Below, piece by piece: positions 30,899 through 37,701 of a DNA stretch of 37,701 nucleotides. Where the stretch lies: the NCBI GenBank assembly GCA_964471215.1, contig CAYYFC010000014.1, positions 1 to 37,701 of the forward strand, read 5' to 3'. The DNA comes from Archaeoglobus_B sp964471215. Lineage in GTDB: Archaea > Halobacteriota > Archaeoglobi > Archaeoglobales > Archaeoglobaceae. The position numbers were made by a program, and so were the translations under genes. The notes below the pieces were generated by a model. It was not told where the DNA came from. It was given only the letters and a program-made list of their open reading frames with translations, and searched no databases. Position 1 is the first letter of the stretch. Each line of letters opens with the position of its first letter.

Positions 30899-31942
30899 TT
30901 AAAGCAGATCTTTTTCGACTATTTTTACGGCTTTTTCTATTTCTCTTTTCAGAATGTCTGGTATGTCCTTTATATCAACATCCATAAATCCCCTTATTAT
31001 CAGCGATACGGCCTCATCTCTCGAAAGACCTCTCGACATCAGGTAAAATATCTCGTCTTCTGCTATTTTACCAATGGCAGCCTCATGACTAAGATCGACA
31101 TTTGGATTTCTTGCCTCAAGCTCTGGAATTGCATGTATCGTCCCTCCTCCAATTATCATTCCCCTGCACTCCAGATGACCTCTGACCCCTTCAGATTCCG
31201 CAACTATGTAACCTCTTGTAGTTACTCTCCCTCCTTTGCTTATGCATCTTGAAACTATCTCTGCACAGCTTCCCTTTCCCTTTAATACAACCTTATTTCC
31301 TATATCTATATCAGAATTCTCGAATGCTGCAACTATGCTGTTAAAAAACGCCCTTGCATCTTTTTCAAGTATTGCAAATGGATATGCCTTAACTTTCTTT
31401 ACCGGGCTTAGAAGTACGTAATTGTTTATAAATGTCGCCCCCTCTTCGACAATTATTCCTGTCTTCGGGAAGACCTCGACATCCTTCTCCCAGTTGTGGA
31501 TCATTGTAAAGGATACCCTAGCACCCCTTTTGATGAAGAACTCGGAAATTCCAAGATGAAGACCGGAAAGCCTCTCGGATGTACAGCCCGTTATTATGTC
31601 TATTTCAGAGTTTTCCTCTGCTATTATTATGTTATGAACCTTCTGAGTCTTTATCCTCTTTAGATACAGACAAGCCTCTACTGGAAAGCTAATCCTCGAA
31701 TTCTTCAAGGCCCTTATGAAATAACCATCGAAGTCACCCTCTTCTTCGACTATTTTCCACATGTAATCATCTAGCCAGTCGTATTTTTTCAAAGCCTCCT
31801 TAAGATTCATTATTTCTAGACCGCTCGGTATATATCTGGATATTAGCCTTACACTCTGATCTACCATTAAAAAGCTTGCAGATCTGTTCTTAGAGCTCAT
31901 TTCCATTCCAACGCTTTTAAGCTTTACAAGGTCCTTAGGCAT
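30899..31942 (-). CDS. sufB: Fe-S cluster scaffold SufB (minimal SUF/SMS type)
   Basis: 347 residues of the SufB/SufD beta-helix family (PF01458). Characteristic parts are HNWEKDVEVFPKTGIIVEEG, the HLECRGMIIGGGTIHAIPEL strand with a cysteine that corresponds to the assembly cysteine, and the C-terminal VDLSHEAAIGKIAEDEIFYL with the conserved His-Glu pair. It is short compared with bacterial SufB (about 480), as in the archaeal minimal SufBC system. It overlaps sufC by 19 bp. No SufD, SufS or SufU is in the window. Confidence 0.95.
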   Translation of the reverse strand: MPKDLVKLKSVGMEMSSKNRSASFLMVDQSVRLISRYIPSGLEIMNLKEALKKYDWLDDYMWKIVEEEGDFDGYFIRALKNSRISFPVEACLYLKRIKTQKVHNIIIAEENSEIDIITGCTSERLSGLHLGISEFFIKRGARVSFTMIHNWEKDVEVFPKTGIIVEEGATFINNYVLLSPVKKVKAYPFAILEKDARAFFNSIVAAFENSDIDIGNKVVLKGKGSCAEIVSRCISKGGRVTTRGYIVAESEGVRGHLECRGMIIGGGTIHAIPELEARNPNVDLSHEAAIGKIAEDEIFYLMSRGLSRDEAVSLIIRGFMDVDIKDIPDILKREIEKAVKIVEKDLL

Positions 31943-32670
31943 CTCCTAACACACCCCTCGTACCCATCTCTGCTTATCGCCTTAAGCATTTCGAACGGAT
32001 CGCCTATGCAGGCTATCCTTCCCTTATAAAGTATTACCCCATAGTCGGCGTCAACGTATTTAAGTATGTGACCAGCATGAGTTATTATTATTCCAGATTT
32101 TCTCCTCTCATCTTTTTTCTTATCCCTCTCAAGAAGCTTTCTTATTGCATCACCCACGATAGCTATGTTCTCCAAATCTATGCCGCTGTCTGGTTCATCT
32201 AACATTACGAAGTCGGGATCCATCAGCATTATCTGAAGTAGTTCTGATTTCTTCAGCTCCCCTCCCGAGAATCCCACGTTCAACTCCCTTTCCAAAAGGT
32301 TTTCCATCTTAAGCATTCTCGCGTACTCGTATATCTCCTCCTCACTCTTATTCCCAATTTTTGCGCAGTGCCTCAGGATGTCCATCAATTTTACCCCTGT
32401 TATTCTGAGGGGATTCTGAAAAACAATCCCCATTCCCATTCTTATCCTCTCATCGGTCGGCGAATTCGTTATGTCCACACCCTTGAACATTATCCTACCA
32501 TCGTAAACTCTGTACTTCGGATTTCCAATTATTGACATGAGAAGAGAAGTCTTTCCACTTCCATTTGGACCGAATAGAACATATGTCTGTCCTCTCTGAA
32601 TGTAGAGGTTTATATTTTCGAGTATCTTTTTTCCTCCAACCTCAACACCGAGATTAACAACTCTTAGCAT
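31924..32670 (-). CDS. sufC: Fe-S cluster assembly ATPase SufC
   Basis: 248 residues, ABC-type ATPase. Walker A is GPNGSGKT (34-41), the Q-loop lies in GIVFQNPLRITGV, the signature is FSGGELKKSELLQ, Walker B is DFVMLDEPDSGIDLEN, and the switch histidine is in IIITHAGHIL. The GELKKSELLQ and LDEPDSGID forms are those of SufC rather than of membrane transporters. It powers the SufB scaffold of the minimal SUF (SMS) system. It sits 9 bp after the phosphodiesterase gene. Confidence 0.96.
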   Translation of the reverse strand: MLRVVNLGVEVGGKKILENINLYIQRGQTYVLFGPNGSGKTSLLMSIIGNPKYRVYDGRIMFKGVDITNSPTDERIRMGMGIVFQNPLRITGVKLMDILRHCAKIGNKSEEEIYEYARMLKMENLLERELNVGFSGGELKKSELLQIMLMDPDFVMLDEPDSGIDLENIAIVGDAIRKLLERDKKKDERRKSGIIITHAGHILKYVDADYGVILYKGRIACIGDPFEMLKAISRDGYEGCVRRCLRTL

Positions 32671-32679
32671 TTTACCACC

Positions 32680-33150
32680 CTAGAGTTCGAGTATTGATAT
32701 CTCTTCATCCTCCACTATTGCATAAGTCCTCTTTCCCGTCAGATATCCGCATACCTCACCGGGATTCAGTATCTTCATGCCGTTCAAATTCTCAACCTTT
32801 GCTTCATGCGTATGACCGAGAACGAGGAGTTTAAACCTACTCTTCTTTAAAACCTCCACTATTCTCCTGTCTGTCCCGTGATAGACAACGCCTCCCGGAA
32901 ACTCAACTATATCACCTATTATCCATCCATTTTCATTTGCTATCCTTGTCAGCAGATTTCTGTCACCATCGTTGTTACCAAATGCAAAATATATTTTCTT
33001 ATTTAATTTTATAAATTCTCTTATTGCAAACGGTGATATTATGTCGCCCGCATGGACTAGAAATTCTATCCTTTCCCCCTTAAGTACTTCTATCAGATCC
33101 CTTATCGCCGGCACGTTATCGTGTGTATCCGATACGACTGCAAATCTCAT
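32680..33150 (-). CDS. Metallophosphoesterase of the YfcE/MJ0936 type
   Basis: 156 residues. Metal-binding motifs in order: DTHDN (8-12), VHAGDIIS, FGNNDGD, and VLGHTHEAK. The protein is the compact archaeal phosphodiesterase fold, active on phosphodiesters in vitro in related members; the natural substrate is unknown. It lies between DUF447 (8-bp gap) and sufC (9-bp gap), so it is probably in one operon with them. Confidence 0.93.
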   Translation of the reverse strand: MRFAVVSDTHDNVPAIRDLIEVLKGERIEFLVHAGDIISPFAIREFIKLNKKIYFAFGNNDGDRNLLTRIANENGWIIGDIVEFPGGVVYHGTDRRIVEVLKKSRFKLLVLGHTHEAKVENLNGMKILNPGEVCGYLTGKRTYAIVEDEEISILEL

Positions 33151-33158
33151 AGGAAACT

Positions 33159-33740
33159 CTAACCATCAACCATAGATAAGTCTTTTGATAGATATTCCAT
33201 CATTGTCTCAAAAGCCCTTTTTTCATCATCGCTCCCACACTTCTCAACTATTACCCTGTAACGATCTATCTCCTTAAGCATTTTATAATCTCTGATCGCC
33301 CTGTACTTTGTTGCGCAGACAAGCGCCTCTATCAGAGCGTTGAACCCTCTGTTAACTGCCCTTATACATCCTCTAAGAATTTCACCGTCTAAAAGTCTAA
33401 GGTTTACGAAATCACCTTTTATTTCAGCTTTAAATTCGCACCAGACTAGCGAATTTTTGATAATCGGTGGATCGAGACTTTCAAAGTATTCTTCATCTAG
33501 ATCGTCAAATGAGGAGATTGCAAATACTATAGGATCGTATGTCGTGTTCGTGAAGAATCTGCTGCCATTCTCAACATTTTTCCTCGTATGGGATTCGTAT
33601 ATCCTGGCCTTAGCATTCAAACCTTTTTCGTCTTCCACTATTATCCCTATTGGTGCAGTGTTTATCCTCCCGTCTCTGTCAAATGTTATCACTATCACCT
33701 CATTTATCCCCTTCCTAAATCCAAAATCCACGAGCCTCAA
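33159..33740 (-). CDS. DUF447 flavin-reductase-like protein
   Basis: 193 residues. The start MRLVDFGFRKGINEVIVITF, the NTAPIGIIVED strand and the CIRAVNRGFNALIEALVCAT helix identify the archaeal DUF447 family, whose fold is the split barrel of FMN-binding proteins. From memory, homologues occur near tetrahydromethanopterin genes in methylotrophs and methanogens, so a C1-cofactor role is possible but unproven. It overlaps the CitG-like gene by 4 bp, and the two are often neighbours in archaea. Confidence 0.85.
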   Translation of the reverse strand: MRLVDFGFRKGINEVIVITFDRDGRINTAPIGIIVEDEKGLNAKARIYESHTRKNVENGSRFFTNTTYDPIVFAISSFDDLDEEYFESLDPPIIKNSLVWCEFKAEIKGDFVNLRLLDGEILRGCIRAVNRGFNALIEALVCATKYRAIRDYKMLKEIDRYRVIVEKCGSDDEKRAFETMMEYLSKDLSMVDG

Positions 33741-34588
33741 AACTTCAACCCCTCCTTAAGCGCTAGATATATAGATGAAACTGTAAGATCCGCTATGCTT
33801 CCCGGATTTATACCCCTTTTTATGAACTCTTCATCCAGCTTCCTAAAAACGGATATATCCCTTGTCATGTCAAATCTTATGAGTGCATACCTTGCCTTTC
33901 TCAAAACCTCCAATGCCGTCTCAATCCCATGCTTCGATATCACAAGCGGATCGATGTAACTGGATAGGAGATGATGGTATGTGTAAACTATAGCCTCATT
34001 TATGTTTTCGTGTTCGCAGAAGTAATCAAGCAGGACGTTTTTTCCTTCAACGCTTCTCCTGTAACCTTCTACCAACTCCCTTGCAACGACGTTTTCATCC
34101 GGTGAATGCTTCAGCCATTCATAGAGGTTTATCTTTTTCCCAACTATCCTCTCCTCTATATCCTCCGATTTCAGACTTAACTCCTTAACATCAATTACTC
34201 TTGGAGAGCACAATCTAAACGCATTCAAAACTGCCAGTGAGTCCTTATAAGTCGTTCTCATGAGTTCGTACTTCACGTTCTCAGTTTCACCCCAGCACCT
34301 TATCAGGGGTATTAGAAGCATGAACGATCCGAAATGAACATTTCTCCCGCATTGCTCAAAAGATCTCTTCACTGCCTCGAATATTAGATCACCTATACAA
34401 CCTTCTCCCTTTGAACATTTCAAAAATACAGGATATACTGCGGATGCTGATGCAAGGAAATGTTCGTATTTCAGGTCTGGAAAGTTATGATCTCTATCAA
34501 CATTTCCTGATTTTGGATTTGCTGAAACTTCCAAAAGCAGAGCAAGAACACCTGCACTCGCATTTTCTTCAGACGTCCTGAACGCCAT
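33737..34588 (-). CDS. CitG-like triphosphoribosyl-dephospho-CoA synthase family protein
   Basis: 283 residues, all helical. Landmarks are SANPKSGNVDRDHNFPDLKY near residue 26-45, HFGSFMLLIPL near residue 103 and TYKDSLAVLNAFR. These match the CitG/MdcB family (PF01874), which uses ATP and dephospho-CoA. No citrate or malonate lyase is encoded nearby, so the archaeal product is probably different. In methylotrophs, from memory, a relative is linked to methanopterin synthesis. A TTTTTAAAATG box about 24 bp upstream of the ATG suggests a leaderless promoter for the DUF447 operon, divergent from guaAB. Confidence 0.82.
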   Translation of the reverse strand: MAFRTSEENASAGVLALLLEVSANPKSGNVDRDHNFPDLKYEHFLASASAVYPVFLKCSKGEGCIGDLIFEAVKRSFEQCGRNVHFGSFMLLIPLIRCWGETENVKYELMRTTYKDSLAVLNAFRLCSPRVIDVKELSLKSEDIEERIVGKKINLYEWLKHSPDENVVARELVEGYRRSVEGKNVLLDYFCEHENINEAIVYTYHHLLSSYIDPLVISKHGIETALEVLRKARYALIRFDMTRDISVFRKLDEEFIKRGINPGSIADLTVSSIYLALKEGLKF

Positions 34589-34636
34589 GTATGTAAATCT
34601 GCAAACATTTTAAAAATAATTGAGATAACTCCCTTT

Positions 34637-35551
34637 ATGGTTAACGTTGAAGAATTCGTTAAAAAAACTGTGGAGGAGATAAGAGAAAGGGTAGGAGATG
34701 GAAAGGCCATAATTGCTCTCTCGGGTGGTGTTGATAGCTCTGTATGCGCTTTTTTGGCACATAGGGCAATAGGTAACAGACTGATACCCGTATTCGTCGA
34801 TACAGGCCTTATGAGGGAAGGAGAACCTGAGAGCATAAAGAAAACATTTGAGAAAATGGGTCTTGTATTTGTTGATGCGAGAGATGAATTTTTCAAGGCT
34901 CTAAAAGGTGTCATAGATCCCGAGGAGAAGAGAAAGGTTATTGGAGAGCTCTTTGTGAGGATATTCGAAAAGATAGCGGAGAAGTACAGGGCTGAGTATC
35001 TGATTCAGGGAACGATATATCCAGATGTGATAGAGAGTCAGGGTGGTATAAAGAGTCATCACAACGTAGGAGGATTTCCGACAAGATACAGATTCAAAGA
35101 TGTCATAGAGCCATTAAGGGAGCTTTACAAGGATGAGGTAAGGGAAGTTGCCAGGTATCTCGGATTGCCCAAGGAGATATGTGAAAGGATGCCTTTTCCT
35201 GGACCGGGACTTGCCGTGAGGATTGTAGGTGAGGTTACTCCTGAAAAGGTTGAAGTGGTTAGAAAGGCAAACAGGATAGTCGAGGAGGAGCTAGAGGGTT
35301 ACGATAAATGGCAGGCGTTCGCTGCACTCATAGGAAAGGCAACTGGTGTTAAAGGGGATATAAGGGTTTACGGTTATATAATCGCGATAAGAGCTGTCAG
35401 CTCGAGAGACGGTATGACTGCCGATGTCCTGGATATAGATTACAACAAGCTAAGAAGGATAACATTGAGGATTACAAGCGAGATACCTGAGGTTACAAGG
35501 GTTGTATACGATCTTACACCAAAACCACCGGCAACAATAGAGTTTGAATGA
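34637..35551 (+). CDS. guaAB: GMP synthase subunit B (ATP-pyrophosphatase)
   Basis: 304 residues. The PP-loop is SGGVDSSVC (29-37). The family-specific motifs are IQGTIYPDVIESQGG, KSHHNVGGFP and MPFPGPGLAVRIVGEV, and the C-terminal dimerisation domain ends TPKPPATIEFE. It adenylates XMP and accepts ammonia from GuaAA, which is encoded separately at 12943-13497. An AT-rich TTTTAAAAATAA patch about 25 bp before the ATG fits a leaderless promoter. Its stop codon abuts the stop of the convergent amzA gene. Confidence 0.97.
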   Translation: MVNVEEFVKKTVEEIRERVGDGKAIIALSGGVDSSVCAFLAHRAIGNRLIPVFVDTGLMREGEPESIKKTFEKMGLVFVDARDEFFKALKGVIDPEEKRKVIGELFVRIFEKIAEKYRAEYLIQGTIYPDVIESQGGIKSHHNVGGFPTRYRFKDVIEPLRELYKDEVREVARYLGLPKEICERMPFPGPGLAVRIVGEVTPEKVEVVRKANRIVEEELEGYDKWQAFAALIGKATGVKGDIRVYGYIIAIRAVSSRDGMTADVLDIDYNKLRRITLRITSEIPEVTRVVYDLTPKPPATIEFE

Positions 35552-36076
35552 TTATATGTTTAAAATTATGCCCCTTTTCCTCAACTTCTGTATGCAGCTC
35601 TCGCAGTACTTCCAATCCTTGTAATCGACCTCTACTATCGAATTTGAAAAGCGCATGACGCATTTATTCCTGCAGTGAAGGAGTCCAAGTACATGTCCTA
35701 TCTCGTGCATTGCCTCTTTAAGAGTCCTAATCTTCAACAATTCGTAATTCGGTTCCAATCCGTAAAATTCCGGTCTAAGCCTTTTTAAAGAAATCAAAGC
35801 CCTTCTTCCGTCTATTTCAGCCTCACCGAACACGAAGTTAAGGTTGTCAGCATATATGTCAACCTCTGTTACCCCCAGTACAACATCGCATACGGGTTCT
35901 ATTTCTATAAGTATCCTCGTGGAATTGTACTGATTCCTAGCCGTATTAAATGCACTAAAAGGGATTTCTTTTGTTTCGAGTATTCTACAATCGCCAAATA
36001 CGTTTTTTAATCTGTCTCTGAGAAAATCCAGGATTTCTCTGTCGACAGAGCCTATGGGAAGGAGACATATCTCCAT
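35552..36076 (-). CDS. amzA: Archaemetzincin AmzA (zinc metalloprotease)
   Basis: 174 residues. The zinc-binding motif is H124-E125-I-G-H128-x5-H134-C135-x3-C139-x-M141 in AMHEIGHVLGLLHCRNKCVM. A further C158-x2-C161 pair makes the second, structural zinc site with C135 and C139. This is the archaemetzincin pattern. Biological substrates are unknown. It follows tatC by 22 bp on the same strand, perhaps as one operon. Confidence 0.95.
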   Translation of the reverse strand: MEICLLPIGSVDREILDFLRDRLKNVFGDCRILETKEIPFSAFNTARNQYNSTRILIEIEPVCDVVLGVTEVDIYADNLNFVFGEAEIDGRRALISLKRLRPEFYGLEPNYELLKIRTLKEAMHEIGHVLGLLHCRNKCVMRFSNSIVEVDYKDWKYCESCIQKLRKRGIILNI

Positions 36077-36098
36077 GAGATACGTAGATTAAATGGAT

Positions 36099-36842
36099 TT
36101 AAGATTTTATCTTATCTTTAAGAACTAATCTTATCACGAGAAGGCTTATTTCAAAAAACAGTATCATCGGACACGCAACCATTATCTGCGTGAATATATC
36201 GGGAGGAGTTATTATTGCACCGATTATGAAAAATCCGACGTAGAAGTGTCTTCTGTAGTACGTAAGGGTGCTGTACTTTATTACGTCGTTGTTTACGAGA
36301 AAGAACATTATTATAGGAAGCTCGAATACGAAACCGAAAACGAGCAACATCAGGACGACGAAAGTAACGAATTCAGATATCGTGTAATAAGCAAGAGCTC
36401 CTTGCCTTGCAGCAAAGCTGTATAGGAAGTTCATGAAAACGGGCAACATTATTCTATAACCATATGATATTCCGATCAGAAACAATATCAGGGCAGAAAT
36501 TCCGTACTGAATTGCTTTTGACTTAGAAAGCTCAAAATCCTTCAGCAGATCTGTTCTCTGCTTTAGCGTATCGATAACGACCTTTCCCATGTAAGGCAAA
36601 GCTGCAGCTATTCCCATGTAAAGGGAGATCTTAAGCTTTAATATGAGAGGTTCCAGAGGATGTATGAATACAATCTTTGCCCCCTTAGGAAGCAAGTCCT
36701 CCTGAAATCTTATGATGAGGTAGTCTGTCACAACTGTAAAGGATAAAGCCCAGACTATTCCGATTATAAGGACTATCTTAAGAACCTTTCTCCTCAAACC
36801 AAGAAGTACTTCGGCAATTTCCCTTGCGGTTAGCTCTGCCAT
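36099..36842 (-). CDS. tatC: Sec-independent protein translocase TatC
   Basis: 247 residues with about six membrane spans. TatC landmarks: a cytoplasmic N-terminus with ELTAREIAEVLLGLRRKVLK, the periplasmic proline/phenylalanine loop after the first span, FGFVFELPIIMFFL and the C-terminal GAIITPPDIFTQIMVACPMI. TatC recognises twin-arginine signals of folded proteins. No tatA gene is in the window. A TTTAAATAC box (36861-36871) about 24 bp before the ATG suggests a leaderless start. Confidence 0.95.
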   Translation of the reverse strand: MAELTAREIAEVLLGLRRKVLKIVLIIGIVWALSFTVVTDYLIIRFQEDLLPKGAKIVFIHPLEPLILKLKISLYMGIAAALPYMGKVVIDTLKQRTDLLKDFELSKSKAIQYGISALILFLIGISYGYRIMLPVFMNFLYSFAARQGALAYYTISEFVTFVVLMLLVFGFVFELPIIMFFLVNNDVIKYSTLTYYRRHFYVGFFIIGAIITPPDIFTQIMVACPMILFFEISLLVIRLVLKDKIKS

Positions 36843-36885
36843 TAGCCGAATTTATATCAAAAGTATTTAAATTTAAGCAAAATCC

Positions 36886-36895
36886 TTAAATTTAA
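36886..36895 (+). promoter_or_regulatory. TATA box of tRNA-Thr
   Basis: TTAAATTTAA is centred about 27 bp before the first base of the tRNA at 36917. Confidence 0.5.
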
Positions 36896-36916
36896 TTCAT
36901 GTCTATATTAAGTGAA

Positions 36917-36990
36917 GCCGCCGTGGCTTAGCCTGGTAGAGCGGGTGACTTGTAATCACCAGGTCCCGGGTTCAAATCCCGGCGGCGGCT
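36917..36990 (+). tRNA. tRNA-Thr(TGT)
   Basis: The 7-bp acceptor GCCGCCG pairs with CGGCGGC and the discriminator base is T, as usual in archaeal tRNA-Thr. The anticodon stem GGTGA/TCACC encloses loop CTTGTAA with anticodon TGT. The T-arm CCGGGTTCAAATCCCGG is perfect. There is no intron and CCA is not encoded. Confidence 0.97.
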
Positions 36991-37233
36991 TTCTCCTATT
37001 TTGATGGGAAAATATTTACAAAATAATAATTAAATATAATGTATTTTAAAATTCTATTAAAGTTCTAAAATGGAACTGTATACATTAGTTTGTTTATCCA
37101 AACGCAGTAGAGAAGGATGATGCGTTAGATCTTATGCACATGCATACTGCTGGGGATTAATTGAAGTGTTTAATTAAATATGTTAGTTAAAAATCAACGA
37201 AAAGATTAAATTCCAACAGATTTTTGCTTTTTT
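36991..37233. other. AT-rich intergenic region with two competing hairpins
   Basis: No coding frame is convincing. AACGCA (37101-37106) can pair with TGCGTT (37121-37126), and an alternative GCAGTA (37104-37109) can pair with TACTGC (37145-37150). ATGCA-CA-TGCAT lies at 37134-37145. GATTAAATTCC at about 37205-37215 fits a TATA box about 26 bp before the rpl37ae ATG, which has no ribosome binding site and is probably leaderless. Confidence 0.4.
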
Positions 37234-37476
37234 ATGGCAAGAACAAAAAAGGTTAAAATGGCTGGAAGATTTGGTGCCAGATACGGTTTAAGGGTCAGAA
37301 GAATGGTCATTAAGATAGAAGAGCTTCAGAGGCAGAAATACGTCTGCAGGAGGTGTGGTAAGAAGGCAGTTAAGAGGATAGGAAGCGGTATATGGCAGTG
37401 CAAATCCTGCGGATATAAGTTTGCCGGAGGATGTTACGTTCCTTCTACTGCCATAGCAAAATCGGCCGAGGTGTGA
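37234..37476 (+). CDS. rpl37ae: Ribosomal protein L37Ae
   Basis: 80 residues. The start MARTKKVKMAGRFGARYGLR and the zinc ribbon CRRC...CKSC (with IGSGIWQCKSCGYKFAGG) are diagnostic of L37Ae of the large subunit. It is followed after 6 bp by rpoP, the usual archaeal order. Confidence 0.97.
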   Translation: MARTKKVKMAGRFGARYGLRVRRMVIKIEELQRQKYVCRRCGKKAVKRIGSGIWQCKSCGYKFAGGCYVPSTAIAKSAEV

Positions 37477-37482
37477 TTGTAA

Positions 37483-37623
37483 ATGACGTATATATGCCTT
37501 GTATGCGGTGCAGAAGTCGATGTGGATCTTGAGAGGAATATAATTCAGTGCTCAAGATGCGGTAACAGGATTCTTCTGAAGCCTAGACCTCCCGCATTAA
37601 AAAAGAGGGTTAAGGCTATTTAG
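37483..37623 (+). CDS. rpoP: DNA-directed RNA polymerase subunit P (Rpb12 homologue)
   Basis: 46 residues: MTYICLVCGAEVDVDLERN, then CSRCGNRILLKPRPP and a basic tail ending KKRVKAI. The C-x2-C...C-x2-C zinc ribbon and the GNRILLKPRPP segment are those of archaeal RpoP, which helps in promoter opening and polymerase assembly. The TAG at 37621-37623 is directly followed by an IS605-like terminal sequence. Confidence 0.96.
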   Translation: MTYICLVCGAEVDVDLERNIIQCSRCGNRILLKPRPPALKKRVKAI

Positions 37624-37701
37624 CTGACCTCCTCCCCGCCTTAAAGGGGGCGGGTGTTCCCTATAGGGAACCGGGTCGCATCTGCCTCACGGCAGGGTCA
37701 T
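37624..37701 (-). mobile_element. End of an IS200/IS605-type (TnpB) element with C-terminal tnpB codons, cut by the window edge
   Basis: CTGACCTCCTCCCCGCCTTAAAGGGGGCGGG followed by GGTTCCC-type palindrome (TTCCC-TATA-GGGAA, 37655-37668) is the GC-rich double-hairpin end I know from archaeal IS200/IS605 elements carrying tnpB. On the minus strand a frame entering from the edge reads DPAVRQMRPGSL and stops at 37663-37661, which would be the tnpB C-terminus overlapping the hairpin. The hairpin also resembles the scaffold of TnpB guide RNAs. The element begins within a few bases of the rpoP stop. Confidence 0.55.

Noticed and set aside
37115..37155. GGATGATG near 37115 as a possible C box
   Set aside because: No matching CTGA D box at suitable distance was found.
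1..37701. CRISPR array
   Set aside because: No series of regularly spaced direct repeats was seen in any intergenic region.

Overview
This 37.7-kb window looks like chromosomal core sequence from a hyperthermophilic euryarchaeon of the Archaeoglobaceae. I infer this from a low-GC, densely packed archaeal gene set: Sm-like SmAP2 with the Archaeoglobus-type MLPNQM start, a split GMP synthase, free-standing Kae1, Spt4/Rpb7/RpoP, Sec61-beta, SMC-ScpA-ScpB, an H4MPT-pathway enzyme and an archaeal type A RNase P RNA. TATA boxes about 25 bp upstream of start codons and GGAGGTGAT-type ribosome binding sites recur. The exact species cannot be fixed from sequence alone.

Left part (1-7.5 kb): a TnpB-like C-terminal scrap, a small winged-helix protein with a cysteine cluster, SmAP2, and a surface-glycan/lipid group (sugar epimerase; then on the minus strand an FAD oxidoreductase of the protoporphyrinogen-oxidase/UGM type, a family 2 glycosyltransferase and a UPF0104 membrane protein). 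The RNase P RNA gene is squeezed between the epimerase and the UPF0104 gene. MptE (pterin pyrophosphokinase), EngB, Sec61-beta and a DUF99 protein follow on the minus strand.

Middle left (7.5-13.5 kb): the conserved archaeal information-processing cluster rpoE-spt4-dephospho-CoA kinase-rps24e-rps27ae-kae1, then EF-1alpha-S10, RNase Z and convergent guaAA. From 13.5 to 14.5 kb there is a decayed TnpB (IS605 OrfB) with frameshifts, two strong hairpins and a tiny putative DNA-binding ORF. Then come a DUF92 membrane protein, a macro-domain protein, tRNA-Ser(GGA), and a plus-strand run hemA-hemB-aminotransferase-GNAT.

Right part (20.9-34.6 kb) is almost entirely minus strand. It reads, in transcription order: CitG-like and DUF447 proteins, phosphodiesterase, minimal SUF pair (SufC, SufB), a MetE-like protein without zinc ligands, a zinc-competent core MetE, a methyltransferase, a coiled-coil protein, SMC, ScpA, ScpB, a metallo-beta-lactamase protein, a zinc-ribbon protein, TrmJ and a radical SAM enzyme of the AmmeMemoRadiSam type. 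Many junctions are 4-bp start/stop overlaps, which suggests translational coupling. The window ends with guaAB (21 kb from its partner guaAA), TatC-archaemetzincin on the minus strand, tRNA-Thr(TGT), rpl37ae-rpoP, and the start of an IS605-like element abutting the rpoP stop codon.

The observations most worth checking are: scpA, whose conserved N-terminus continues upstream of every ATG/GTG/TTG codon and is preceded by a perfectly placed ribosome binding site in front of an ATC codon; the tandem MetE pair, which resembles a naturally split two-domain MetE, with an operator-like palindrome at its promoter; and the RNase P RNA gene that overlaps a convergent protein gene.
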